DNA of 15,244 nt, from the NCBI GenBank assembly GCA_910587465.1, contig CAJUMS010000047.1, positions 5,767 to 21,010 on the forward strand, written 5' to 3'. Source of the DNA: an uncultured Oscillospiraceae bacterium (lineage in GTDB: Bacteria; Bacillota; Clostridia; Oscillospirales; Ruminococcaceae). Each line of letters opens with the position of its first letter. The first letter of the stretch is position 1. The notes beneath the pieces are model-generated. The model saw nothing but the letters and a program-made list of their open reading frames with translations. It did not search any database and was not told the origin of the DNA. Of this stretch, positions 7,498 through 13,268 are shown piece by piece. The translations under genes were made by a program, and so were the position numbers.

Positions 7498-9465
7498 TTA
7501 GCTCTTCCTGAGAACGAACTTGTTGGTAAGGTTCTGAAGCTCTGCGGCCTGACCGTTAAGTTCCTCGCTGGAAGCAGCGGACTGCTCCGCAGTAGCCGCA
7601 TTGGTCTGTACAACAGAAGATATCTGATCTACACCGACATTTACCTGCTCGATCATCGAAGCCTGCTCCTTGGAAGCCGAGGATATCTCTTCAATAAGAG
7701 CTACTGTCTGACGTGTTACCTCAACGGAAGCACTGAGTGCGTCCGCGGTATCGTTCGCGATATTTGATCCGCTCTCAACTGCCTGGATAGACTGCTGGAT
7801 AAGCTCCGTTGTGCTCTGAGCCGCTTCTGCGCTCTTGGAAGCAAGGTTGCGAACCTCGTCCGCAACGACCGCAAAGCCCTTGCCCGATGCACCTGCTCTT
7901 GCAGCCTCAATAGCCGCGTTGAGCGCGAGTATATTGGTCTGGAACGATATGTCCTCTATGGTCTTGATGATATTGCTGATCTCGTTTGACTTCTCGGAGA
8001 TATTGTTCATTGCCTTGATCATATCCTGCATATGCTGATTGGAAAGTTCGATCTTTTCACCTGCAACATCAGCCTTGTGACTTGCGTCGGCAGCGTTAGC
8101 GGCATTGGAAGCGACCTTGTCGTTCAGCGTAGCGATGATACTTGCCAGCTCCTCAATAGAAGAAGCCTGCTCGGTAGTACCCGATGCAAGGGAAGTAGCG
8201 CCATCCGCAATCTGCGTCGCACCCTGATTTACCTGCGAAGCCGCAATGTCGATCTGCTCCATAGTCTCGCTGAGTTGCTCGGTCGTAACTTCCAGAGCGT
8301 CCATGATCTGAGCGAAGTCGCCTTTAAAGTCAATCTGCTTTTGAACGTTGAAATTGCCGTTGGAAACCTCTTGACATATTCTGGATATCTCACCAACATA
8401 ACTGCTCAGCGAACTGATAGTGCTGTTGATCGTGGTTGCAAGATGACCTGTTTCATCGTGAGAAGTGTGGTCGATAGAAACGTTAAGATTACCCTCCGAA
8501 ACTGCGTCCATAACAGCTACGGTTTTTAGGATGGGGTTTACTATATTGTTTGCGGTAAAGATGCTTACAATGACTGCTATAACGATCAAAACAACCGCAA
8601 CGATTACCGTGATAATAATAGCGATGTATGTTCCTTCAAGCCATTCATTTACGAACGTGGTGCAGCACAGTATCCAGTTGTCCGTACCCTCGATAGCTCC
8701 GAAGCCGCCGAACTTTTCTACACCCGCGAAGTTGAACTCGTGATATAAGATACCGTCCGATACTTTAAGGTTGAGCGCCTCTTTCTGCTGTGCGGCAACG
8801 GTAGCGTATGTGGGGTCACCGCTCTTTATGTAATTCAGCTTGCTTTCAACTTCGTTGAAGTTGTGACTTGCGATGTAGGTTCCCTCGGGGTTTAAGATGT
8901 AGCACAAGCCCGTTTCACCGATGTTGATCTCGGAAACAATATTTGACAAGAATTTACCGTCAAGAGTTATATAGATTGCGCCTATGACCTGACCGCTGGA
9001 CAGACCCTGCTCTCTAATAGGAGCAACGATATACATAAACCACTGATCGTTTGCGTTCTGCGGCTCGGTGATAACGATCTCGCCGTTCATAACGCGTGTA
9101 AACATATCGCTGGATTTAAAATCAGAGCCGTTGTCGGCGATGCCGTTGGAATCAATAATGCCGTAGCCAACCGCTCCATACGGAGTTGCTCTGTTCTTAA
9201 GCAATTCAAGCTTTTCATCTGTGGAAATACTGCTGTCAGAAAATCTGTAATCCAGACCCAATTCCGTAGCGACCGCGGTAGATCTTTGCAGACGGTTTCT
9301 GATACGTACCGTACACTGAGCTACGAGCTCGGTCATTGTTTCCTTCAGCGTATCCTGTGTACTGACATAATTCATTACGCACCCGACTACGCCGATCACC
9401 GTAAGACCTACAACAAGAAGAAGCAATATTCGGGAAAGAATTTTTGCCTTCAGGGAATTAAACAT
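7498..9465 (-). CDS. Methyl-accepting chemotaxis protein, Cache sensor (receptor 2)
   Basis: This 655-residue receptor is built like receptor 1: TM1 near residues 10-32, a Cache-like sensor (WFMYIVAPIREQGLSSG, VIGAIYITLDGKFL, NWILCCTTF), TM2 at about 280-302, then HAMP and the signalling tip. I set the start at 9465 (MFNSLKAKILSR), not the longer frame from 9504. It aligns with the receptor 1 start, and GAGGT lies 8 nt upstream in both. The sensor is clearly different from receptor 1, so the ligand may differ while the output domain is the same. Only the last residue (Ser against Lys) differs after TM2. Confidence 0.95.
   Translation of the reverse strand: MFNSLKAKILSRILLLLVVGLTVIGVVGCVMNYVSTQDTLKETMTELVAQCTVRIRNRLQRSTAVATELGLDYRFSDSSISTDEKLELLKNRATPYGAVGYGIIDSNGIADNGSDFKSSDMFTRVMNGEIVITEPQNANDQWFMYIVAPIREQGLSSGQVIGAIYITLDGKFLSNIVSEINIGETGLCYILNPEGTYIASHNFNEVESKLNYIKSGDPTYATVAAQQKEALNLKVSDGILYHEFNFAGVEKFGGFGAIEGTDNWILCCTTFVNEWLEGTYIAIIITVIVAVVLIVIAVIVSIFTANNIVNPILKTVAVMDAVSEGNLNVSIDHTSHDETGHLATTINSTISSLSSYVGEISRICQEVSNGNFNVQKQIDFKGDFAQIMDALEVTTEQLSETMEQIDIAASQVNQGATQIADGATSLASGTTEQASSIEELASIIATLNDKVASNAANAADASHKADVAGEKIELSNQHMQDMIKAMNNISEKSNEISNIIKTIEDISFQTNILALNAAIEAARAGASGKGFAVVADEVRNLASKSAEAAQSTTELIQQSIQAVESGSNIANDTADALSASVEVTRQTVALIEEISSASKEQASMIEQVNVGVDQISSVVQTNAATAEQSAASSEELNGQAAELQNLTNKFVLRKS
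7503..8567. repeat. 1,065-bp exact direct repeat, copy 2 (MCP HAMP and signalling half)
   Basis: Partner of 5234-6298, identical by eye throughout. Divergence resumes abruptly at 8568, at the end of TM2. Confidence 0.95.
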
Positions 9466-9535
9466 TGTTATTGACCTCATTTCCTTTTTTCCAAAAATTT
9501 GCACAAAGCTGAACCAAACCCTGTGTATACTTAAA

Positions 9536-9565
9536 ATTATATCACAAAGAATCTTAAACCGTCAA
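9536..9565 (-). promoter_or_regulatory. Sigma-A-type promoter of receptor 2
   Basis: On the minus strand, TTGACG (9560-9565), an 18-bp spacer and TATAAT (9536-9541). It shares TGTGATATAATTTTAA with the receptor 1 promoter. The leader to the ATG is about 65 nt. Confidence 0.75.
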
Positions 9566-9671
9566 GAAAATAGTAAACAAATATTACATAGATTTTTACA
9601 CTATTTTCGACAATTTAAAGCAAAAAATTTTATTGCAAATTTCACTAAATTTACAAAAAAAGGATATTTTG

Positions 9672-10715
9672 TTATTTATTGCTATAATCAATTTTTACAT
9701 TTGAGAGAGGATTTTGCTTCATTGCATTTTCAAGTTGTGAGTTTGACACATGAGTATATATCTGAGTGGTATTTAAATTCTCATGACCGAGCACATCCTT
9801 GAGCACACGCACGTCTACGCCGTTTTGATACATCAAGGTGGCAAAAGTGTGACGCAGCTTATGTACCGATAATCCCATATTATCCAGACCGCTGCTTTTA
9901 AAACACTCTTCAACTATCTGCTGAACGCGTCGATTTGAAATGCGGGTCTGACGTTTGCTGAGAAACAGTGCGTCGGTCTTAACTGTCATATCGCGTCTGC
10001 CTGCTGCTTTTCTGGTATCGGTGTCGGTTTCTTCGGGCGCGACATAATCCATATATGCGTTTATACACGCGTTGTTCAAGTAAATAATCCGCTCCTTGCT
10101 GCCTTTACCGAGTACCTTTAACGTATATATCTCATTTCCGTTGTTATCGCGAGTGCTGCGGATATCTTTAAGATCAATACCGACAAGCTCGCTCAAACGT
10201 ATTCCGCAGTTGAGGAAAAACACAACTATGCAATAATCGCGCTTTTGTGCAGGCGTATCAATGTGCGAGAGCATTTCAAGAGTCTGTTCGAGAGTAAGGT
10301 ATTTCGGCAGTGCGGGCTTGGGAGTAGGAAGTTCAAGATTTGCCATTGGACTCACCTTGAACATATTCTTATTGTTTGTCAGAAATTTGTAAAACTGACG
10401 CAGCGAGACGCCTTTACGGTAACGGGCTTTCTGTTCGTTGTTTTTTTCGGTTTTCATATAAACGAGAAATTCCTGTGCAGTCTGTAAATCTACCGATCTG
10501 ATATCTTCATCAGTGATGTCAGAAATATCAATGCTCGAAAAATCCTCGGTCGTGTTGGAAGCGCGTCCGTTTCTCATTTTATAGAACCTGAAAAATGTTC
10601 TCAGATCGTTATAATAATTTCTGACGGTAAGCTCGGAGCGTCCTTTGACAATCTGCTCGTAAATAATGAAATCCCTAATGGACTGCGGTGCAGCATCATA
10701 GTATTTTTGGTTCAT
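9672..10715 (-). CDS. Tyrosine recombinase, XerC/XerD type
   Basis: This 347-residue protein has an N-terminal SAM-like core-binding domain (about 10-115, SELTVRNYYNDLRTFFRFYK) and a C-terminal catalytic domain with the full set of residues: Arg173 (NCGIRLSEL), Lys204 (LGKGSKER), His285 and Arg288 (HKLRHTFATL), His311 (LGHENL) and nucleophile Tyr320 (TQIYTHV). There is no extra N-terminal arm-binding domain, so it resembles Xer proteins more than lambda-type integrases. An AAGGGGG-type site precedes the ATG. It has its own consensus promoter. It may be a housekeeping Xer, or the recombinase of the accessory block beginning just to its right. No strong terminator is seen at 9600-9671, only a weak A/T-rich hairpin. 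Confidence 0.92.
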   Translation of the reverse strand: MNQKYYDAAPQSIRDFIIYEQIVKGRSELTVRNYYNDLRTFFRFYKMRNGRASNTTEDFSSIDISDITDEDIRSVDLQTAQEFLVYMKTEKNNEQKARYRKGVSLRQFYKFLTNNKNMFKVSPMANLELPTPKPALPKYLTLEQTLEMLSHIDTPAQKRDYCIVVFFLNCGIRLSELVGIDLKDIRSTRDNNGNEIYTLKVLGKGSKERIIYLNNACINAYMDYVAPEETDTDTRKAAGRRDMTVKTDALFLSKRQTRISNRRVQQIVEECFKSSGLDNMGLSVHKLRHTFATLMYQNGVDVRVLKDVLGHENLNTTQIYTHVSNSQLENAMKQNPLSNVKIDYSNK

Positions 10716-10826
10716 GGCAGATAACCCCCTTCTATCTCCATGCTATTGATTGCGTAAAATAAAAGATTAATCACTCGGATTTTCGTATATTTTTTACAAA
10801 CATAGATGGAGTATTTTGTTTATTTC

Positions 10827-10855
10827 ATTATATCACGCTTTCTAGAAAATGTCAA
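10827..10855 (-). promoter_or_regulatory. Perfect consensus promoter of the recombinase gene
   Basis: On the minus strand, TTGACA (10850-10855), a 17-bp spacer and TATAAT (10827-10832), both perfect matches to sigma-A boxes. The -35 lies only 2 bp from the terminator of the preceding operon. The leader to the ATG is about 105 nt with no clear structure. Confidence 0.85.
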
Positions 10856-10857
10856 TA

Positions 10858-10885
10858 AAAAATCGGGGTTTTGTCCCCGATTTTT
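10858..10885 (-). terminator. Terminator of the SprT-like gene operon
   Basis: An 11-bp perfect stem (AAAAATCGGGG at 10858-10868 with CCCCGATTTTT at 10875-10885) and 6-nt loop, with the T-run on the minus strand. It starts 5 bp beyond the SprT-like stop codon and abuts the recombinase promoter. Confidence 0.88.
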
Positions 10886-10906
10886 GAAAGTTAACTTTCA
10901 ATTTCC
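10882..10906. repeat. 25-bp direct repeat, left copy, with 18-bp palindrome
   Basis: It matches 12235-12259 with one mismatch (G10890 against A12243). The left copy contains a perfect 18-bp palindrome, TTGAAAGTTAACTTTCAA (10884-10901), centred on GTTAAC. It overlaps the end of the SprT-like gene. It could be a recombination (att-like) site or a duplicated operon border. Confidence 0.6.
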
Positions 10907-11523
10907 ATTTCTTTCATACACTCGCCGCATATGAGCTTGTACTCTGATGTTACCCGTGCTATGTTTCCGCAACAGGGGCAGACCTTTTTCACCATTGATT
11001 GCTTGGTCTTAGCCTTGCCGCCGCCTGCGCTGTCCGCTACTCGCTTGTAAATTCCGAAAGACCTTATCGGGATATTGTCGGCGATCCATTTCGAGGTCTG
11101 CGGTGTTGCTGTCGTTCTGTTCCAGCCTATACCGCTTAGCTGTTCAACGTCCAGTCCGTGAGCTTCTGCGGTGCGTTTAAAATTCTTGTTGTGATATATG
11201 CCCGCTCTGGTCGTGTCCTTTATCTCGTGTTGCATATTGTAGAGATGTACCATCTTGTGCATTAAGGTGACGATCGTTTCTTCAACCGAGCGTTCGCCGA
11301 TATAGTCCGCGCTGATGTTGATTTCGTGACGGTCTTTCCCGTTCTGTTTCCAGTTCTTGGCTACCTCAATCCAGCCGAAAGCGCCTTTCTTCTTGCCCTC
11401 TTTCACCGTGATGATGACCTTTTCTAGCTCACCGCCGTAAAAATCGCGGTTGATAGCGTTAAACGCCGCCTGCAATGCCGCTTGAAGCTCTGCCATTGTC
11501 GTAATCTTCCGTACTCGTGCCAT
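10891..11523 (-). CDS. SprT-like zinc protein, active-site Glu replaced by Lys
   Basis: The 210-residue protein follows the SprT-like family: FNAINRDFYGGELEKVIITV near the N-terminus, a histidine helix TLMHKMVHLYN (His89 and His93), a likely third metal ligand His111 in GIYHNKNFK, and a C-terminal zinc ribbon CPCCG...CGEC (Cys182, Cys185, Cys199, Cys202). The family's HExxH motif here reads HKMVH: the catalytic glutamate is Lys90 (codon AAG, 11254-11256), one G-to-A step from GAG. Metal binding may persist but peptidase activity is unlikely. An AAAGGCGG site precedes the ATG. Such genes are common in phages and conjugative elements of Firmicutes. Last gene of the 12291-promoter operon. Confidence 0.85.
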   Translation of the reverse strand: MARVRKITTMAELQAALQAAFNAINRDFYGGELEKVIITVKEGKKKGAFGWIEVAKNWKQNGKDRHEINISADYIGERSVEETIVTLMHKMVHLYNMQHEIKDTTRAGIYHNKNFKRTAEAHGLDVEQLSGIGWNRTTATPQTSKWIADNIPIRSFGIYKRVADSAGGGKAKTKQSMVKKVCPCCGNIARVTSEYKLICGECMKEMEIES

Positions 11524-11565
11524 ATCATAGCCGCCTTTCTGCTCCGTTATGAAGCTTATTTTTTT

Positions 11566-11611
11566 TACCCTTTTAGGTTGGTAGAGGTCTTAGCCCGACC
11601 CCTAGGGGCTT
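11566..11611 (-). repeat. Pseudoknot-capable intergenic element, copy A
   Basis: Read on the minus strand, AGCCC (from 11610) can pair with GGGCT, and AGGGGTC (from 11603) with GACCTCT, in the interleaved order 1-2-1'-2' of an H-type pseudoknot with 2-nt loops. A small hairpin ACCT-AAAA-GGGT follows. It begins 4 bp after the stop codon of the 66-residue gene and ends about 43 bp before the SprT-like ATG. Copy B has the same placement. Role unknown: attenuator, processing site or regulatory RNA. Confidence 0.6.
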
Positions 11612-11615
11612 GAAT

Positions 11616-11816
11616 TTAAAGTTCTATGTCAATAAATATTTTGTTGTCGTTTTGCCACGTGAAGCTTGAAACGTCACAATCTGCATAGTCAAGTATTTTA
11701 TCTTCATACCAGTGTCCGACCGATAACTTTTTGATGTTTTGGTCTCTTATTATTATCCTACAATCGCTATTGGGTTCTAACATATTGAAAACGTCCTCTA
11801 CTGTTGCAATTAACAT
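11616..11816 (-). CDS. Hypothetical small protein (66 aa)
   Basis: I do not recognise a family. The product is acidic and soluble: an N-terminal helix-like segment (LIATVEDVFNMLEPNSDC), a basic strand (RIIIRDQNIKKLSVG) and a C-terminal FTWQNDNKIFIDIEL. The start overlaps the end of the preceding Cys-rich gene by 7 bp, and the GAAAGGACGG ribosome site lies inside that gene 5-6 nt before the ATG. The same GAAAGGACGG precedes all three small genes here. Part of the minus-strand accessory operon; comparable tiny genes are typical of phage and ICE cargo. Confidence 0.65.
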   Translation of the reverse strand: MLIATVEDVFNMLEPNSDCRIIIRDQNIKKLSVGHWYEDKILDYADCDVSSFTWQNDNKIFIDIEL

Positions 11817-11953
11817 TTTTTGCCGTCCTTTCTTTCTTCTGCGTCTTTAAGCGCTTTCCATTTGAAAATACACCCTGTCCAGTCTTGGCACGTTGTGCCG
11901 TTGCAGTCTTTGCCCATTATAGGGCAATCCTTACACATTTTGTTAAGCTCCAT
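11810..11953 (-). CDS. Small cysteine-rich protein (47 aa)
   Basis: Start chosen at 11953 (MELNKMCKDC) because AAAGGACGG sits 6 nt upstream; the longer frame to 12013 runs back through the repeat element and lacks such a site. The 47-residue product has six cysteines: Cys7, Cys10, Cys17, Cys22, Cys28 and Cys47, in a CxxC-x6-C-x4-C-x5-C pattern, then a charged helix. This suggests a metal-binding knuckle. There is no signal peptide, so a secreted disulfide peptide is unlikely. Overlaps the next gene by 7 bp. Function unknown. Confidence 0.65.
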   Translation of the reverse strand: MELNKMCKDCPIMGKDCNGTTCQDWTGCIFKWKALKDAEERKDGKKC

Positions 11954-11987
11954 TTTGTACCGTCCTTTCATTTTGGTTAATGTTCTG

Positions 11988-12038
11988 TACCCTTTCGGGT
12001 TGGTAGAGGTCATTTAAAGCCCGACCCCTAGGGGCTTT
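11988..12038 (-). repeat. Pseudoknot-capable intergenic element, copy B
   Basis: Second copy of the 11566-11611 element. The flanking blocks GGTTGGTAGAGGTC and AGCCCGACCCCTAGGGGCT are identical, with a different linker (ATTTAA against TT). On the minus strand stem 1 extends to AAAGCCC/GGGCTTT, stem 2 is AGGGGTC/GACCTCT, and the trailing hairpin is ACCC-GAAA-GGGT. Compared with copy A, a C-G pair becomes a T-G pair and the loop changes, so pairing is kept while sequence varies. It follows the 57-residue gene's stop by 3-4 bp. Confidence 0.6.
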
Positions 12039-12041
12039 ATT

Positions 12042-12215
12042 TTAGTTTTGTGAATATCCTCCTGCCATTAACCAGTCATATTCCCAATCGGCTTCTTTCG
12101 CCAACTCGTATATTTTTCTTATGGCTTTTTGTTCTTGTTCGTTCGGCTCTCGTCCGAAAGTCTTTTTAAACTGCTTAGTCATTCCGTATTCTGTTCTGTC
12201 TATTGTGTATCCCAT
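12042..12215 (-). CDS. Hypothetical small protein (57 aa), first gene of operon
   Basis: Start chosen at 12215 (MGYTIDRTEYG), with GAAAGGACGG about 9 nt upstream. The longer frame from 12254 would need a TTG start and would run through this ribosome site. The product is a charged, mostly helical peptide (FKKTFGREPNEQEQKAIRKI, then ELAKEADWEYDWLMAGGY). I recognise no family. It is the first gene after the 12291-12319 promoter and is followed at once by pseudoknot element B. Confidence 0.6.
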   Translation of the reverse strand: MGYTIDRTEYGMTKQFKKTFGREPNEQEQKAIRKIYELAKEADWEYDWLMAGGYSQN

Positions 12216-12234
12216 TCCGTTCCGTCCTTTCGCA

Positions 12235-12259
12235 TTTTGAAAATTAACTTTCAATTTCC
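12235..12259. repeat. 25-bp direct repeat, right copy
   Basis: One-mismatch copy of 10882-10906; the palindrome is imperfect here (TTGAAAATTAACTTTCAA). It lies in the 5' leader of the minus-strand operon, so the two copies bracket the operon from leader to last stop codon. Confidence 0.6.
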
Positions 12260-12290
12260 TAGAGTGGGCTTATTCCCTTTCTCTAATACT

Positions 12291-12319
12291 ATTATACCAC
12301 TATTGCGCGCAAATGTCTA
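12291..12319 (-). promoter_or_regulatory. Promoter of minus-strand small-gene/SprT operon
   Basis: On the minus strand, TAGACA (12314-12319), a 17-bp spacer and TATAAT (12291-12296). The spacer contains a complete TTGCGCGCAA palindrome (12303-12312), so a protein bound there would block RNA polymerase. Confidence 0.8.
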
Positions 12320-12390
12320 TTGATTTTGTATACAAATATATTGCGCGCAATAGTAGTATAATTGTGCAAAATCACTATTGCGCGCAATAT
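12299..12390. promoter_or_regulatory. Three identical TTGCGCGCAA operators between divergent promoters
   Basis: Palindromes lie at 12303-12312, 12341-12350 and 12378-12387 (steps of 38 and 37 bp). Each is extended on at least one side towards ACTATTGCGCGCAATAGT. The first sits in the leftward promoter spacer, the third covers the rightward -35 box, and the second lies between. The adjacent ribbon-helix-helix gene (12427) is the natural candidate repressor. A separate palindrome, TTTGTATACAAA (12325-12336), lies between the first two. Confidence 0.75.
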
Positions 12391-12406
12391 GCATTTGTGC
12401 TATAAT
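12378..12406 (+). promoter_or_regulatory. Promoter of the ribbon-helix-helix regulator gene
   Basis: TTGCGC (12378-12383), a 17-bp spacer and TATAAT (12401-12406). The -35 box is the left half of the third operator palindrome, which implies direct repression when bound. The leader is short, and GAGGTGA precedes the ATG at 12427. Confidence 0.78.
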
Positions 12407-12426
12407 TAAAGTGAGGTGATATAATA

Positions 12427-12660
12427 ATGGCAGTATCTAAAAAGCAACAACAAGCGGTTGACCGCTACATTTCAAAGCATTATGACCATATCGCTATTAG
12501 AGTACCTAAAGGCGAACGCGACCGTTATAAAGCGCTTGCCGCCCGTCTGGGCGTGTCGGTCAATCAGTTGTTCGTGCAGGCGGTAGAGCGATACATTGAG
12601 GACAACATAGACGAACTCGGCACGCTCCCCGAGACGGCAGAGGACAGCGGCGAGCATTAA
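12427..12660 (+). CDS. Ribbon-helix-helix (Arc/CopG-like) DNA-binding protein
   Basis: The 77-residue protein has a basic N-terminus (MAVSKKQQQAVDRYISKHYD), a beta-strand IAIRVPKGERD (about 22-32), then two helices (RYKALAARLG and SVNQLFVQAVERYIED). This is the ribbon-helix-helix order of Arc/CopG/MetJ-type dimeric repressors. The tail (DELGTLPETAEDSGEH) is acidic. Expected role: bind the TTGCGCGCAA operators just upstream and control both its own gene and the divergent operon. A conjugation-accessory role (CopG-like proteins at oriT regions) is the main alternative, given the hairpin-rich DNA that follows. Confidence 0.82.
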   Translation: MAVSKKQQQAVDRYISKHYDHIAIRVPKGERDRYKALAARLGVSVNQLFVQAVERYIEDNIDELGTLPETAEDSGEH

Positions 12661-13173
12661 AACCCTCTCCCTTTCACTGCCTAAAACGTTCGCCCCAATA
12701 GTTATTGTGAAGTCATTGTGGTATATGTTATGTTATGGCTTGACATATCTTTCGGAGACTTGTGCGAACGACCCTTGAGATAAGGGTCTTGTTGCTCTGC
12801 GTTGCGAAAGCAATGCAGGAAGCAACAAGGGGTTCGGCTGCCATCGACAGATGGCTAGCGCCTATAAATTAGTAGGCTATAATACTTCAAAGTCTGCCAG
12901 TGGCAGACTTTGAAAGCATTTACTAGTGGTCTGTGCCCTGCGGAAAGAATTTATCTGCGGCAGCAGTGCCGCCCCGAGCACACGGAAAATAGGCGCGCGG
13001 CGGAGGGCGGAGCCAGCCGCGCGCCCCTCCCATACGGGGCGGCAGAGCAGGGGAGCACCCCCCTTAGTAATACGGGGGTGCTAATTACACAGCTACCCTC
13101 TGTGAGCCGTTTATCCTAGCGCCTTTACGCCCTATTGGGAAAATGTGGAAATTTACATCACGGACAAAGAAAA
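12661..13173 (+). ncRNA. Hairpin-dense region without genes: structured RNA or oriT candidate
   Basis: I find no credible protein here. The stretch holds many perfect stems: 12770-12776 with 12782-12788; 12788-12805 with 12810-12829 (18 bp, GAAA tetraloop, 2-nt bulge); 12840-12845 with 12850-12855; 12886-12898 with 12902-12914 (13 bp); 12967-12975 with 13036-13044 enclosing 12992-13001 with 13016-13025; 13054-13062 with 13074-13082; and 13088-13092 with 13100-13104. GC rises sharply at 12990-13080. A terminator follows at 13174. It could be a long 3' region or RNA transcribed with the regulator, or the transfer origin of a mobile element. No relaxase gene is in the window. Confidence 0.45.
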
Positions 13174-13201
13174 ATCCCCGATTTCTCGGAGATAATTTTT
13201 T
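13174..13201 (+). terminator. Rightward terminator before the toxin-antitoxin operon
   Basis: An 8-bp stem with one mismatch (ATCCCCGA, loop TTTC, TCGGAGAT), then AA and six T. It ends transcription from the regulator/hairpin region 10 bp before the next promoter. Confidence 0.75.
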
Positions 13202-13210
13202 AAAAAAGTA

Positions 13211-13239
13211 TTGACAATATCAATAAATTTTGATACAAT
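13211..13239 (+). promoter_or_regulatory. Toxin-antitoxin promoter with operator
   Basis: TTGACA (13211-13216), a 17-bp spacer and TACAAT (13234-13239). An inverted repeat TATCAA-N6-TTGATA (13218-13235) fills the spacer and enters the -10 box, as expected for autorepression by antitoxin or antitoxin-toxin complex. Confidence 0.8.
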
Positions 13240-13268
13240 GTAAATACAGAAAGAAAGGGGGTGTTTTT

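Noticed and set aside
5763..8529. Pairs of identical plus-strand ORFs (for example 5763-6260 and 8032-8529)
   Set aside because: They are antisense shadows of the duplicated MCP signalling domain and are identical only because the parent DNA is.
5234..8567. Long direct repeat as an insertion sequence
   Set aside because: It is in-frame MCP coding sequence with no transposase, terminal inverted repeats or target duplication.
12910..13119. Plus-strand ORF of 69 codons in the GC-rich block
   Set aside because: Its sequence is explained by nested perfect hairpins, there is no ribosome site, and composition is odd for a protein.
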